Shown in pieces: positions 1-11,565 of a stretch of DNA of 64,000 bases. Source of the DNA: Amorphophallus konjac. Lineage: Eukaryota > Streptophyta > Magnoliopsida > Alismatales > Araceae. Position numbers and translations under genes: made by a program. Location: positions 298,828,642-298,892,641 of the forward strand of contig CM040123.1 of NCBI GenBank assembly GCA_022559845.1. Direction: 5' to 3'. Position 1 is the first letter of the stretch. Each line of letters begins with the position of its first letter. The notes beneath the pieces are model-generated. The model made no database searches. It had not been told where the DNA came from and worked only from the letters and a program-made list of their open reading frames with translations.

Positions 1-898
1 AAGCTGATTCATGACGTCCGAACCTGTCGACCGTAGCCGTGTGAGAAGGCATCGCTCGATGTTCTCCGGAGTAACCAGCTCCTCTGTAAACTGGCGATGC
101 TTCAGCAAGATGGCCGCATACTCCTCCACATCCGAAGAGAACTCTTCTTTCCTCGGAGGGATGTTTGGATGGAAATTGGGGATTACGGGACACCTCCAAG
201 TCTCTTCCACCGAAAAAATCCCTATCCAGAAGAACTGAGTCTTCCATCCCTTGTGGGAAGAGTCCTTCGCGGCTAGGAAGACAGCTCATGTTCCGTCTCG
301 CCTTGATGAAATAGAAGCCCTTCCCAGCCGAGGAATGCGCCTTTAACTCGAAAAAATAATGGAAGAGATCCAAGGAAGGAGGAACCCCGCATTGGCGGCA
401 GAGGATACGAAAGGCAGAGAGAAGAAGATAAGAGTTGGTCACCAAGTGTATGGGAGCCAACTTAAAGAAATCAAGAAGCTTCAGAACAAAGGGCTCGAAG
501 GGAAGGCGGAAACCATTCTTCCACAACAGAAGAAAGGAGCAGATATGGCCCGTACGAGAATCCAAGCTCGTCTCGTGGGGGGCAGCCGCGGCAAAGTAAA
601 ACTTATAGGGCCTGGGAAACTGGTGCTCCAGCTGTTTCACCTCCACCTCCCCCAGCTCACTGCAGTTTGGAGCGGGCGGTATCACCATCGCCCTCGCCTC
701 AGGCTCACCCTCCCACTCTTCGACCTCCGGACGCTAGTCCGCCATGGGATCTGAGGAGGAACTTGAAGAGAAATGCTCCCGAGACTCCAGAGATTCTGGA
801 GAAAGAGGAAGCTGTCGAACCACCTCCGTGGTTATCTCCGCCAACTCTGCGAATGCCGCTGCAAGCCTCTGCTCTTCCGTCGTGTCCTCACGACGCAT
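1..898 (-). pseudogene. Antisense accessory ORF (aORF) of TatA, N-terminal part
   Basis: Read on the minus strand from an ATG at 898, the frame begins MRREDTTEEQR and continues nearly open to the window edge. An in-frame TAG at 734-736 interrupts it after about 54 codons. The following region (about 660-150) has the hydrophobic pattern of the domain known as putative gypsy-type transposon (PF04195-like; assignment from memory). Seen there are FRLPFEPFVLKLLDFFKLAP, a segment ending in LLLSAFRILC, then GKGFYFIKARR. The TatB counterpart is at 51750-52570. An extra ORF between integrase and 3' LTR, often antisense, is a known feature of Tat/Ogre elements. Its function is unknown. The C-terminal part is outside the window. 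Confidence 0.6.
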
Positions 899-1184
899 CA
901 AAGAGCCCCAAAGGCAAGCACAAAGGAGAGTAAAAATCCTAAAACGGAGAGAGTTGGAACTACAACAAGCGCACAACGCCTATATTCCCACGTGAAAGGC
1001 GGCGTGTCGTTCCAACCTCTGAGAAAAGGGGGCCCCTTCATTTCAAATCCGCCAGGATTATCATTATTACGGGCCCAGGTGACCACGACACGTGGCTTCT
1101 TAACACCGTCAGATCTCCACCCACCCGAGCCACGCTGGTCCAAAACCCTAACGGCTACTCTTCCGAGCCTACCAAGGCTCGGGA

Positions 1185-1198
1185 GTAGAAGGGAGACA
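1185..1198 (+). other. Polypurine tract of TatA
   Basis: The purine-rich run GTAGAAGGGAGACA lies immediately before the 3' LTR. It corresponds to the tract at 52838-52855 in TatB. It would prime plus-strand DNA synthesis. The first LTR base is inferred by alignment to TatB. Confidence 0.55.
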
Positions 1199-1868
1199 TA
1201 AAAGTCTAATAAGATCACTCGGGATCAAGACCTTCCTCGGCGGCCATTAGGCTCGGAAGGCCAGAGCATCAGTCCGGTGGGAGGAAGACCCAAGCCCGAC
1301 CTATCCCCCTCACCGGGATAAAGGCTAGCGCCCCGCGCCCACTCCGACCAAGCCTCACCCGAGCTATGCCGATCGCCCGGATAAGGGTTGGCACTCTTCA
1401 TGCTTGGGTCGACCGACGATTGCTTATCCACGCTACCGTTGAGAGCCCTTTATGAGCAGGAGTTCACAAATATAAGGGACCCACGAGTCCTCAAGGTTAT
1501 AAAGAGCCCACGATGAGGATGTAAAGAGCCCACGTCGAGGACGTAACCCCCGCCTGGAACTCCTCAGCTTACGGGACTCATGAGGCTAGCGCACTATTTA
1601 AACCGGGGACTCCCTCTAGCAAACGGTAAGGCCTACACACACCTAAAACTCCCTTAGCAGGAACCACTTCACCACCTTGGTGGAGAGGGGTCTCGTGCCT
1701 ATCCTTCATCCTCCCTTCATAGCTTCCACCACTACTCTACTGACTTAGGCATCGGAGGGTTTTCCCCAGGGATCGCCCCCTGGGCCCCCTGATCTATTTC
1801 CCTTCCTTACAGTTCACTGATCGGTGATCATCCCCAGCTCAGGACTAGCGTGAGATCGCCCCTCTTCA
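1199..1868 (+). repeat. TatA 3' LTR
   Basis: About 670 bp, ending in CTTCA at 1868. It shares several blocks with the TatB LTRs, including the CACTCGG box, the GAACCACTTCACC segment and the last ~90 bp, but its 5' part is different and starts TA instead of TG. A TATA-like CTATTTAAA lies at 1594-1602. A short tandem duplication (AAAGAGCCCACG) occurs around 1500-1545. Confidence 0.75.
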
Positions 1869-3486
1869 AATTCAGAAGTATAAGTTTTAGGCAATGAAAG
1901 TAATATAGATTAAAAATAACTTCTAAGCGCATAAGAACATGAAATCATCTAAGACGAGTAGGGAATGTAACCAAGTATATGAAAGCAGTACTTAAAATAG
2001 GAATAAGACCTACTTAGCTAGGCTTATTATATGATAAATAAGGCTAATCTGCTTTATGTTTCGGGTTAACATAAATACATAATTCAGAAAATGAAAACGG
2101 TCTAGAGAGGACCATTTCTTGTGGCTGGTGGTCTATCGTAGGACCGTTTGTAAAACGTATGCGGTCTCTTGAAAGACCGTTTCTCCCTGTGTTGAAGACA
2201 GATCCAAACCCGAAGTTCAGACCTAATCTATAGCCAATTAATGTATGAATTCATGCTAGGGATATATCTAACATGCGGCAAGGGTATAACATCATGAAGA
2301 TGTAGATATTTTGCATAGATTTTAACAAAACTTGTTATCTTTGTAATTAGGGTTTGGAATGATGCATGCTTCAACCTACATGCGCAATGTTACCAAATCA
2401 TTAAATACGACATGTACCATGTATGAAATTTCATAAAACAAGAGGGTTTTACTCTTAAGATCAAGTTTAAGCCGTTCATGAGATAACCTACCTCTGTTTT
2501 GGGCTTTAGGCTTCGAATTTAGGGCTGGTAGTTAACCCTAATTTCTTGCTCGTCCTGAACCGAAGTAGTAACTTCTTCCCCCTCTATCTCCTGTTTCTCT
2601 TGATCTAAATATGTGAAATTTGGAGGGTAAGAAGAGGGTACTAAAAGGAACAAATCATTCTTAAGAACCTCTATCTAATTACCGCGTTTGGGGCTTCTAT
2701 TTCCCTGATCTTTCTAGGTAGGTCGCACAGTTTCTTGAGTTACTTTCACCGAACCAACATTTTTGCAAGCTTCTATCTCCCTGTAGGCATGATCTCCTAG
2801 AATGAAATTTTGTGGAAAGTTAGATCTAACTAAGATGAACAAATTTCTAGAAGAAACTTACCTCTAATTCGACCTCTTTACCTTAGTTCCACGCGAGCCA
2901 AAAGTAAGGGTTGTGCAAGTTGGTTCCGGGGTCTATTTATAGGGTTTTAACTAGGATTTCATGGATTGGAACAATTATAGAGTCCTTATTAGGTGTAAGA
3001 TCTATCCTCAAGAGATCTAAGCCTGATTATACTTCTATCCACTTCGATTTTTGGGAGTTTGGACGCTAAAAATCTAACCTTTTTACGTTTTCTTATACTT
3101 ACGGAATCTGCAGAGCTTACCGGTCATTTGGGAGACCGTTTTCTGACCCTATGCGGTCTCGTGATAGACCATTTTTTGTATTGGGCGCCAAATTTGAAAC
3201 CAGTTCAAACTCTTGTACCATTATCCATCTTTTTATCCTAAAATATTCCTACTTATCTCCTAAATTCCATAAATGCATCAATTCCAAGCTTCTAGAACTT
3301 GGGCCAAAGTTTAAAATTATAATTTGGGACAATTGGATTTGTCAAAATGGGCCCAATCCTCTTGGATTAGTATAGGGCCTAAATAATTAGTTTTAATTAA
3401 CCACAATTCAATCAATAGCATATTTAAATGCATAATAATTATATTTTTAATTCTAAAAAATTCTTAAAACATCCTCGGGTGTTACA
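1869..3486 (-). repeat. TekT 3' LTR (truncated by TatA)
   Basis: This aligns along its whole length with 57461-59073. It starts TGTAAC on the minus strand at 3486. A TATA-type promoter, CTATTTATAG on the plus strand (CTATAAATAG on the element strand), is at 2933-2942. U3 is therefore about 540 bp and most of the LTR is R-U5. The rest of the LTR lies left of TatA, outside the window. Confidence 0.9.
2098..3178. repeat. GGTCT...AGACCG hairpin units in the TekT LTR
   Basis: Five short imperfect inverted repeats of the form CGGTCT, 4-6 bases, AGRCCR, followed by TTT. Three lie at 2098-2183 and two at 3121-3178. All five recur in the other LTR at about 57686-57770 and 58708-58765. Two related units (CGGTC...GGCCGCT) lie at 57081-57140 in the LTR part missing on the left. 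Confidence 0.6.
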
Positions 3487-5881
3487 CCCTCTGCCACTTA
3501 AAAAGAATTTGGTCCCCAAATTCCTTGTAATAAGATTTGCTAAGATGAGTGTACTTACATTCAAATATATCTGGAAATATTTTGCGCATGACTTCTTCAT
3601 TTTCCCGTGTTGCTTCATGTAGCCATGACTTGGTCCATTGGATCTTGACCATAGGAATAGTTTTATTTCGAAGTTGACGCACTTCTCGTTCAATGATCTT
3701 GATTGGCTTTTGCTCGTATGTCAAGTCCTTTTGAATTTCCAAGTTGTCGTAAGTTATGACATGGAAAGGATCAGGAACATATTTTTTTAGTATTGAGACG
3801 TGAAATACATCATGAACTCCTGATAATTGAGGGGGGTAAAGCTATTCGATACGCGACTTCACCAACCCTTTCGAGAATTTCAAAGGGGCTAATGAATCTC
3901 GGATTAAGCTTGCCTTTGATACCGAATCTTCGAATACCTCGACCTCGAGAAACCTTAAGGAATACATGGTCTCCTACTTGAAATTTCAGGTCGCGCCTTC
4001 GATTATCAGCATATAATTTTTGTCTAGCTTGAGCCATCTGGAGTCTTTCATGAATAAGCTTTATCTTCTCGGTAGTATCCCTGATGATATCGGGATCGAG
4101 AAATTGTCTTTCTCCTACTTCACTCCAACAGATAGGTGAACAACAACTTCTTCCATATAGAGCCTCGAATGGTGCCATTTGTATGCTAGCTTGGTAGCTA
4201 TTATTGTATGAAAATTTAACTAGAGGTAAATGGTCGTGCCAACTCCCTCCAAAATCAATAGCACAAGTCCTAAGCATATCTTCAACCACCTTATTTATCC
4301 TTTCAGTTTGACCATCAGTTTGTGGATGGAACGCAGTGCTAAAGTTAAGTCAGGTTCCTAATGAATATTGAAGACTCTTCTAGAACTGTGATGTGAACCG
4401 AGGGTCTCGGTCAGATATAATGGTGACAGGGACACCATGTAATTTGACAATTTCCCTCATATATAGTGCTGCTAATACATCCACAGACCATCGACTTTTA
4501 ATTGGTAGAAAATGTGCAGATTTAGTCAATCGGTCTATGATTACCCATATGCCATCGTATCCACCTCTTGTCTTAGGTAAACCCATGATGAAATCCATCC
4601 CTATACTTTCCCATTTCCACTCGGGAATATTCAAGGGGTGTAATTTCCCAGCATGCTTTAAATCTTCTTCCTTCACTTGCTGACAAGTGAGACAGCGAGA
4701 TACAAAGTTTGCTACTTCTCTTTTCATGTTGGGTCACCAGAAGCTTCTCTTCAAATCTTGATACCTCTTGGCAGCACCAGGGTGAATAGCATACTTTGAC
4801 TTATGAGCTTCTTCCATGATCAATTTCTTGGTGTCGGCATGATTCGACACATAGATTCGATCCTTAAATAATAGTCTTCCATCATTTGTGATAGAGAATT
4901 CCAGCCTGTGATCAATATTATCCTTGATTTCCATCAATGTAGGGTCATTTTCTTACAATTTGACTATATCTTCAATCAATGTAGGTTGAGATCTTATAGT
5001 GACAATCATACATCCTTCTCCTTCTCTATCAATATCAAGATTTAAGTGAGAAAAATCCACAATAAGACATATCATACCTTTTTTGAGGCTTGCTAAGGTT
5101 GCCATTGGTCTTCTGCTAAGAGCATCAGCTACTGCATTGGCTTTGCCTAGATGATATTGGATAGTAAAATCAAAGTCTTTGAGATACTCTAACCATCTGC
5201 TTTGTCGCATATTTAATTCCTTCTGAGTGAAGAGATATTTCAGACTATTATGATCTGAAAATATAGTGAATTTCTCCCCATAAAGGTAATGTCGCCAAAT
5301 TCTTAAGGCGAATATAACAACTGCCAATTCCAGATCATGCACATGGTAGTTTTCTTCATGACGCTTCAACTGCCTTGATGAATAACAAATCACCTTTCCA
5401 TTTTGCATAAGAATGCATCCTATGCCAATGCTAGATGCATCTGTATAGACTTCAAAACCACCACCTTCAATGGGCAATGCCAAAATAGGGGCTGTAGTAT
5501 GGTGATCTTTAAGAGTTATAAAACTCTCTTTGCAATCCTTCGACCATTTAAAAGGGTTCTCCTTTCTAGTGAGTCTAGTCAAAGGGACGGCGATCTTAGA
5601 GAAGTCTTTAATAAACCTCCTGTAATAGCTAGCCAGACCTAGAAAACATCTAACTTCTGTCATGGTTGTCGGTTGGCTCCAATTCTTAACAGCTTCAACT
5701 TTAGAAGGATCGACATCGATACCCTCTCTTGAAATGATATGGCCAAGGAAAGAGACCTCCTTTAGCCATAACTCACACTTGTTAAGCTTTGCGCACAGTT
5801 TGTGCTCTCTTAGTGTTTGCAAGGCTATTCTTAAGTGCTCTTCATGTTCCTCATTAGTTCTGGAGTATATAAGAATATCAT
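3482..5881 (-). pseudogene. TekT pol, 3' half: end of RT, RNase H, integrase, chromodomain
   Basis: From 5881 the frame starts with ILIYS, which completes the RT motif split by TatB. The best preserved stretch is 5881-4953, RT thumb plus RNase H, with [12 protein letters not shown] and [10 protein letters not shown] visible. Integrase covers about 4930-3950. It has zinc-site remnants (IHPG, CLTCQ), the catalytic Asp motifs GMDFIMGLP and IISDRDPRF, the Glu in DGQTERINK, and a GPF-like segment. Stops occur near 4734, 4380 and 4355. A chromodomain follows (3742-3560; VKIQWTKSWLHEAT, then FPDIF), which marks a chromovirus. The frame ends on a TAA at 3482-3484 made by the first bases of the LTR. 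This copy cannot encode a working polyprotein. Confidence 0.9.
3487..3499 (-). other. Polypurine tract of TekT
   Basis: On the element strand AAGTGGCAGAGGG directly precedes the 3' LTR start TGTAAC. The tract is also the last coding stretch of pol, whose frame runs through it into the LTR. Confidence 0.65.
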
Positions 5882-6611
5882 TAGAGAGGGGAAATCTAAC
5901 CGCCCGTATGGAGAGGCCAAACGAGGTCCGACCCGACCCAACGAGGCCCAGCTCCTTGAAGTGGTAACCCCCGGGCCCACTAAAGATAAGCCTAATAACT
6001 CACTCGGAACAAGCACTTCCTAGGTGGCCTTCGGGTTGGGATGTCTGAGCATCAGTTCGATTGGAAAAGCTCCATCGGAGCCCCGTATTCTCTATCCAGA
6101 CCACGCACTCATCGCTCGGGAAGACATCTCCTGAGCCAGTGCCTCATGCTCGTGCCAACTGATGGAAGCTTATCTGTACGACCGTTACGTGTCCCTTAAT
6201 AGCTGGGAGCTCAAGGGGATAGGGGAGATCAGGAGTTCGCGTGCAATAAAGAGCCCGCAAGGAGGACATAACCCCCCCCACCCCCCGAAACTCCTCAGCT
6301 TACTGGGATCATTCACTCAACGAGCCATTATTTAAACTGGAAGAACCCTCCTATGAGAAGGTAAGCCAATAACCCTGAGCAAGAACCACTTTACCTTTTG
6401 GTGGAGAGGGATCTCGCGCTCCCATATTCCTCCTAACTCCTCCTTTCGCACCAGTGCTCTACTACAGTCGCTGACTTAAGCATCGGAGGGTCTTCCACGA
6501 GGATTCATCCCTAGACACCTCTGACTTGTTTCCCTTCTTGCAGTTCATACTTCAAGGATATGTGGTTATCTTCCTCCCTGCTGAGGAGTAGCGCGAGATC
6601 GCCCCTCTTCA
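5882..6611 (+). repeat. TatB 5' LTR
   Basis: 730 bp, ending GCCCCTCTTCA. The first base pair is TA, where the other LTR has TG. A TATA-like ATTATTTAAA is at 6327-6336. The left copy has a C-run (CCCCCCCACCCCCC) near 6271 that is shorter in the right copy. Confidence 0.92.
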
Positions 6612-6612
6612 T

Positions 6613-6630
6613 CTGGCACCGTCTGTGGGA
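6613..6630 (+). other. Primer-binding site of TatB
   Basis: The sequence CTGGCACCGTCTGTGGGA starts two bases after the LTR. It has the TGGCRCCG form typical of Athila/Tat elements, resembling the 3' end of a tRNA-Asp type. It is clearly not the tRNA-iMet site used by all the minus-strand elements here. Confidence 0.7.
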
Positions 6631-6648
6631 AACGAACAAAGAGCCATC

Positions 6649-8122
6649 ATGGTGCGAAGGAGTTCTGGCAGGAGGACCACCTGCGACAAGGGAAAAGCTC
6701 TGGCAACGGAAGAAGGTGCACCTTCCCACCCCACAGAGAATTCCCCGTCAGGCAACCATGCCAATGAGATACCTCCGTCGGTGGCGGGGGAGCAGCTTCC
6801 CGACGGGAGTACCGACGCCCTCCAAACCCTCAATGCAAAACTGGATGTCCTCGTGGATCTCATGAGGGCCCAGGCGGCCAGGGAAGAGAAGTTGCATCTC
6901 CCCCGGAAGAGCCCTCCCCGTGGAGATGCCTCCCAGCAAACCGATGGAGGCCGTTTTACCCTCCGGGGGCGGTGGCTCATCCGCAACCTATCAAGAGGAC
7001 CATCGCATGCCCCTCCCCCTAAGTAGTAAGCCACCTCTACCCCGAGGAGGGAGAAGTCCAGAGCACACAGATAGTTCCCAGAGACCGAGGTCCCTGAGGA
7101 GCGCCGAGATAGCATGCAAGTGCGCCCCCCCAGCCCTTCGGGCCAGCGAAAAACGGAACTATCCCTCCGACTGCGAGACTTTGAGAGGCGTTTCATAGAG
7201 TAAGAGTGCACCCTCCGAGCCTTGCAGAAGACCTCTCCCGCGGAGGATGAGGAGCGATCCCTGTTCTCTGACTATATCTTGAAGGCCGAGATCTCCCCCA
7301 GGATCTCACTTCCGACCTTCAAGTCGTATGACGGCCAGGGAGACCCGGCCGATCATTACGACAGCTTCGACGCCCTGATGACTTTGCATGGGACGTCAGA
7401 CGTGATCAAGTGCCGAGCATTCGTGACCACTCTGGTCCAGGGTGCTCAGGCATGGCTCAGGGCCCTCACCCCCGGCAGCATTCACAACTTCAAGAAGTTC
7501 GGGCGAGTGTTCAAGGAAAGCTTCACCGGCAGCGGTCCACCCCGGTCAGTAGCGGGATTACTGGCCCTCAAGTAGGAATAGGGGAGAAGTTGTGGGCTTA
7601 TATCAACCGATTTAAATCAGAAGCCCTGCGCATCCCCCTCCTGGATATTGCCGTGGCCATCACCGCATTGACCGGGGCTACTCGTGACGAGAACCTGCGG
7701 CCCGAGCTAGTGCTTCATCCTCCCACCTCCCTCGCCGAGCTAGTGACCCTGGCACTGCGCCATGCAGAGTGCGAGGAAGTCCTCAGCGCCTGCCGAGGCA
7801 CGACAGGCTTGGGTCGGGAGGGGGACAAGAAGCGATCGTTTGAGCAAGGGACGGGCCAAGGAAAAAGGCTGAACAAGGACGTAGACCGCAAAGAGCCGTC
7901 CCAGATGCATGAGCGGTATACCCCCCTTACCGCTCCACTCTAAGAAATTTACGAAGACATCAAAGGCTCGGGTCTCCTCCACCAGCCCGAGCCTATGAAG
8001 GCCAAATACCATAATTGCCGCAAGTATTGCCTTTTCTACAACGATCATGGGCATCACACTAGCGATTGCCATCAACTTCAAGATGAGATCGAGCCCCTCG
8101 TCCGCCAGGGAAACATATCATG
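6649..8122 (+). pseudogene. TatB gag remnant
   Basis: The ATG at 6649 opens a basic N-terminal region (MVRRSSGRRTT) that stops at 7024. The frame resumes shifted. The capsid-like gag domain is at 7222-7575 (LPTFKSYDGQGDP, then DVIKCRAFVTTL), stops at 7573, and continues in another frame to about 7943. A CCHC-like knuckle (CLFYNDHGHHTSDC) with the usual following LQDEIEPLVRQG lies at about 8000-8110. At least three frame breaks or stops separate these parts. The family match is the plant Retrotrans_gag of Tat elements. Confidence 0.85.
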
Positions 8123-9187
8123 ATACGTGACCGGGTAGAAAGAAGACCGAGGTGCCCCCGAAGAAATCGACAATGCCCCCCGCGGAGTCCACATCATCGT
8201 CATCGCGGGCGGCGTGGCATCAGGCAGAGATAGCAGTCGAGGAAGAAAGCGTCACACCGAGCGAGCGAGCCAAGCCTCTATAGAGCACCCTACGGCCCCG
8301 CAAGTGAGTGAACCGCAGGCCCTGGTATTCTCTAACTAGGACCTGGAAGGGTTAACCACCCCGTATGACGACGCTCTCGTTGTATTGGCTACAATAAACC
8401 ATTGTAACGTAGATAGAGTCTTAGTTGACAATGGTAGTGCCCCTGATGTATTATCATATGAATGATTCCTTAGGATGGGAGAGAATCCATCTAAACTCCG
8501 CCCGATCTGAACCCCCCTCTGTGGGTTCAACGGCCAGGTAACTTATCCCGAGGGAGCCCTGAGCCTGCCAGTTACTATCGGCACCCCGCCCAAAATCGTT
8601 ACGGTTATAGTGGACTTCATCGCGATAAAGGGGATGACGGCATATAATGCCATCTTCGGCCGAGGTATCCTCAGCCGAATGAAAGCGGTGCCATCTACCT
8701 TTCACCAAAAAATGAAGTCCCCTACCAAGTATGGCGTGGGGGAGGTCCGGGGTAACCAGGCATTGGCTAGACGGTGCTATATAATCTCAGTTGAAGCCAC
8801 TAGTCCGGAAGGGAAAAACAAAGGAGTAAAGGGCGCTGAGAAGGGACCAGCAACATCTGAGCCCGGCGGCGAGTTGCTAACAGTCTTCCTCAACGGCGAC
8901 CTGACTCTAGGAGTCAAGATCGGAGCCGATCTACCACTTGAGGAACAAGAAAAATATAAAGATTTCCTTGCCCAGTACATCCAAGTCTTTGCATGGTCAG
9001 ACGAGCACCTTCCCGGGATCCCGGGAGACGTGGTGACACACAAGCTCAACCTCGACCCAACGGTGAAGCCTGTCCAGCAACGCAGTAGAAAGCACGTCTC
9101 GGAGAAGCAAGCGGTCATCATAGGGCAAGTCATCAAGGGATAGAAGACTGGCCTCTTTCGTCCGGTCCTGTATTCTACATGACTTGC
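8123..9187 (+). pseudogene. TatB protease and start of reverse transcriptase
   Basis: A protease-like domain at about 8340-8780 contains VLVDNGSAPDVLS, the lineage form of the aspartic protease motif, and the downstream YNAIFGRGILS. Stops at 8461 and 8508 break it. The longest open stretch, 8610-9143, links the protease to the RT N-terminus (HKLNLDPTVKPVQQRSR) and ends in TAG. GagLTR-1 then interrupts at 9188 and the frame resumes at 14789. Confidence 0.8.
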
Positions 9188-9575
9188 TGATGTGACACAA
9201 ATATGCAGCAAGTGAAATGATCCTTGGACTTTATTCGCAATCACAACAACAAGGTTGGGAGCAACTTGAAAGTCGCCGTTACACCGCGCACACCCGTTTC
9301 CCGTGGTGACTCGGGGATGCCGAGTCGAGGTAGTGGAGAAAGCCCCTGGCTGGCTAGAGGACCAGCACCGCTAAGGTTTTCCCTCCCGAGGATAGGAAGC
9401 CCACAAACAAGGGCGGCCGGGTGCCTTGGGGTACTAGGTCACTCGCTCACTATCACCCACAGTGACCACACAAGGGTTGGTGGCTCCGGGATCGGGCACT
9501 CTCTCACCGACCAGCGGATAAATTTTGCAGATATGAAATGAACAGGAGTAGTGGAGCAAGGGCAGAGGCTCACCT

Positions 9576-9597
9576 GGTTGGTTTGAGGAAACCAACC
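9576..9597 (-). other. Leader hairpin of GagLTR-1 (3' LTR copy)
   Basis: Perfect 9-bp inverted repeat: GGTTGGTTT, loop GAGG, AAACCAACC. The homologous stem in GagLTR-2 (31138-31159) keeps pairing with different bases. By position it lies in R-U5, transcribed about 1.6 kb after the TATA box. Confidence 0.7.
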
Positions 9598-11083
9598 CCG
9601 ATCGGAGACGAGGGCGAGCGGGGAAGTGTGGATTCCCCGCACACTACGCCGATGAAGCTTGACCTGTTTATCGGTTACATTCACTACGCCTCACACAGGA
9701 GGGTGAACTTGGGGTGGGGGTTTTACTGTTACAATCAATTACTACCTCCACACAGGGAGGGGCGTTAAGCCAGCCCGGCGGGGAAGGGACAGTCGCCGAT
9801 AAGTCCGAGAGGAGGCCGCTGCCGGATAACCCTGCTTGCTGTGGAAGATGACAGTCAGTCGGTGTCGCGGCAGTAGATTCCGATCAGGAATTTCTCCGAT
9901 GATGAGACCAGGGGGGTTCTCTTCGGACAATGAACCTGGACTTCCCAGAATTTTACTGATTTCTTCGGATGTCGTCACTGGCCGCGGCAGGGGTTTGAAC
10001 AGGGTGGCAGGATGTGGGACTGGCAGCTACTAATCTGATGCAGCAGGATGCAGAAGTTGTCTCGAAGGCTCCCGGACTCCGAATCATGAACCGCTAGAGT
10101 TTCTAGGTCTGTGGACAAACCCTCTGTGCAGAAAACTGACAGGGTAGCCGTCTGACATCAGAGGAGACAGGGGAGGTTCAGAAGAGTGAAGGTCGGTCGC
10201 TGCAGGCTGTGGGAGGCAGACCCGACCAGTCGAGGGAAAAAAAAGGGAACTTTGGCCTCCGGGGGCCGAATGCAGTTCTGCTTCTTGATCCTGACCGAAG
10301 ACTGGAGGACGAAGAACTTTGTAGAAGGACTTGAGGCCGAATTCTTCCGTGGTTCGTCGGCGTACAGCTTCAAAGCCAATTCAGGTACTCTTCAGGGGGG
10401 TCCAGCGCAGTCAGGGGAGAATGGCTCTCCCGGACGGCCCCGAACTCGGAATGGGGTGAGGTCGCCTCGCCTGCAAAGCTGACTGGACGTCCTTTCCAGA
10501 TTGGTATGGTACGCCTTCAGATGTCACCGTATAAATCCGGGGTGGCTTCTGCAAGTCGAACCTTCTTCTGCCACCTGCAGACTTGGCCAAATGAAAGGGA
10601 TGGTGGTGGAGCTAGGCTAAAGGGAATGGAGATTTAGCAATGGTGGGAAGGCTGGTGGTGATGGTAGATGGGGTTGGGATGTTTGGGGATGATGAGTGGG
10701 GTGGAGCAGGGGATGTGGACTTCCAAGAGGGTGGACGGGAGGGGTGAGGGTCGCAGCTATGAGAGGGGGATGGAGGGGCCGGCCAAGGCAAGGGGGTGAA
10801 TAGATGGGGAGGGTTGGTGCGCAAGTTGTGGTGGGATAGGGGTTTGATGGCCCTGGGGATATGAATGGATGTGTGGAGGAGTGGAATGGTTTCTTGGGGA
10901 AGAGGGAAGGTTGCCTTGGAGGTTGAGAAGTTGTATGGGGAATGGGAAGGGTTGCCTAGGGTGGAGGAGGTATTGAAGAAAGTTATGGGCCTTGGGAAGA
11001 TGAAAGGGTGGAGGGTTGAGGTGGCAGCTGAGGTGGCAAGGGGGAGGGGAGGTGAAGGGCCAGGTTCGCCCAAGGGAGGGGAG

Positions 11084-11166
11084 AAGAGAGAGAGTGGGGT
11101 TCGCCCCCTAGAGAGAGAGGAAGAGAGAGAGCTAGTGAGAGAGAGAGAGAGAGCTAGAGAGAGGGG
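11084..11166. repeat. (GA)n microsatellite in GagLTR-1 3' LTR
   Basis: An interrupted GA run, CT on the element strand, lies 70-150 bp downstream of the TATA box, so it falls in the transcribed leader. The second LTR has the same run at about 14301-14385. Confidence 0.8.
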
Positions 11167-11230
11167 GGCACAATTCTTGTGTCAAATTTTACTCAAATAT
11201 TCATTAGCCCCAAATGGAGGGTTTGGGGCC

Positions 11231-11240
11231 CTATTTATAG
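11231..11240 (-). promoter_or_regulatory. TATA box, GagLTR-1 3' LTR
   Basis: CTATAAATAG on the element strand, inside a longer inverted repeat (GGGGCCCTATTTATAGGG). This marks the U3/R boundary. Confidence 0.65.
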
Positions 11241-11565
11241 GGAATCCCCAATTTACAATAAGTCCTTGCAAAATAGATAACTGACACAAGACTAGGGGAA
11301 GGAAAAGAGGAAGTGGGCCAAGCCCAAGGATTCGGGCCTAGAACCCACATGAAGACTACTAAACATAGGGAAATAAACACGTAACCTAGATACTGGACTC
11401 AAATAAAAGCAAATTACATCATAATGACTCAAAATAAAGGTAACAAGTGCACAAAGATGATCCTCTAGGTGCTGCAGCGAGCGGTGAAGTGATGGAGCTC
11501 AGGACTGGATCTCGTCGGAGGGGAGGGAGCTCCCGAGCCAGAGGGAATCGTGAGTGATGCCCTCA

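Larger units (their letters stand above)
1..1868 (+). mobile_element. TatA: Ty3/gypsy Tat-lineage LTR retrotransposon, 3' part only
   Basis: The element is cut by the left window edge. What is visible is an antisense accessory ORF followed by a polypurine tract and a 3' LTR, the same order and orientation as the 3' end of TatB (50623-53577). The LTR ends in the same terminal sequence as TatB (GATCGCCCCTCTTCA). It interrupts the TekT 3' LTR: sequence after 1868 aligns with the undamaged TekT LTR from about 57455 onward. The right-hand target duplication is probably AATTC (1869-1873), but its partner lies outside the window. It is a different subfamily from TatB because the 5' part of the LTR differs. 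Confidence 0.85.
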
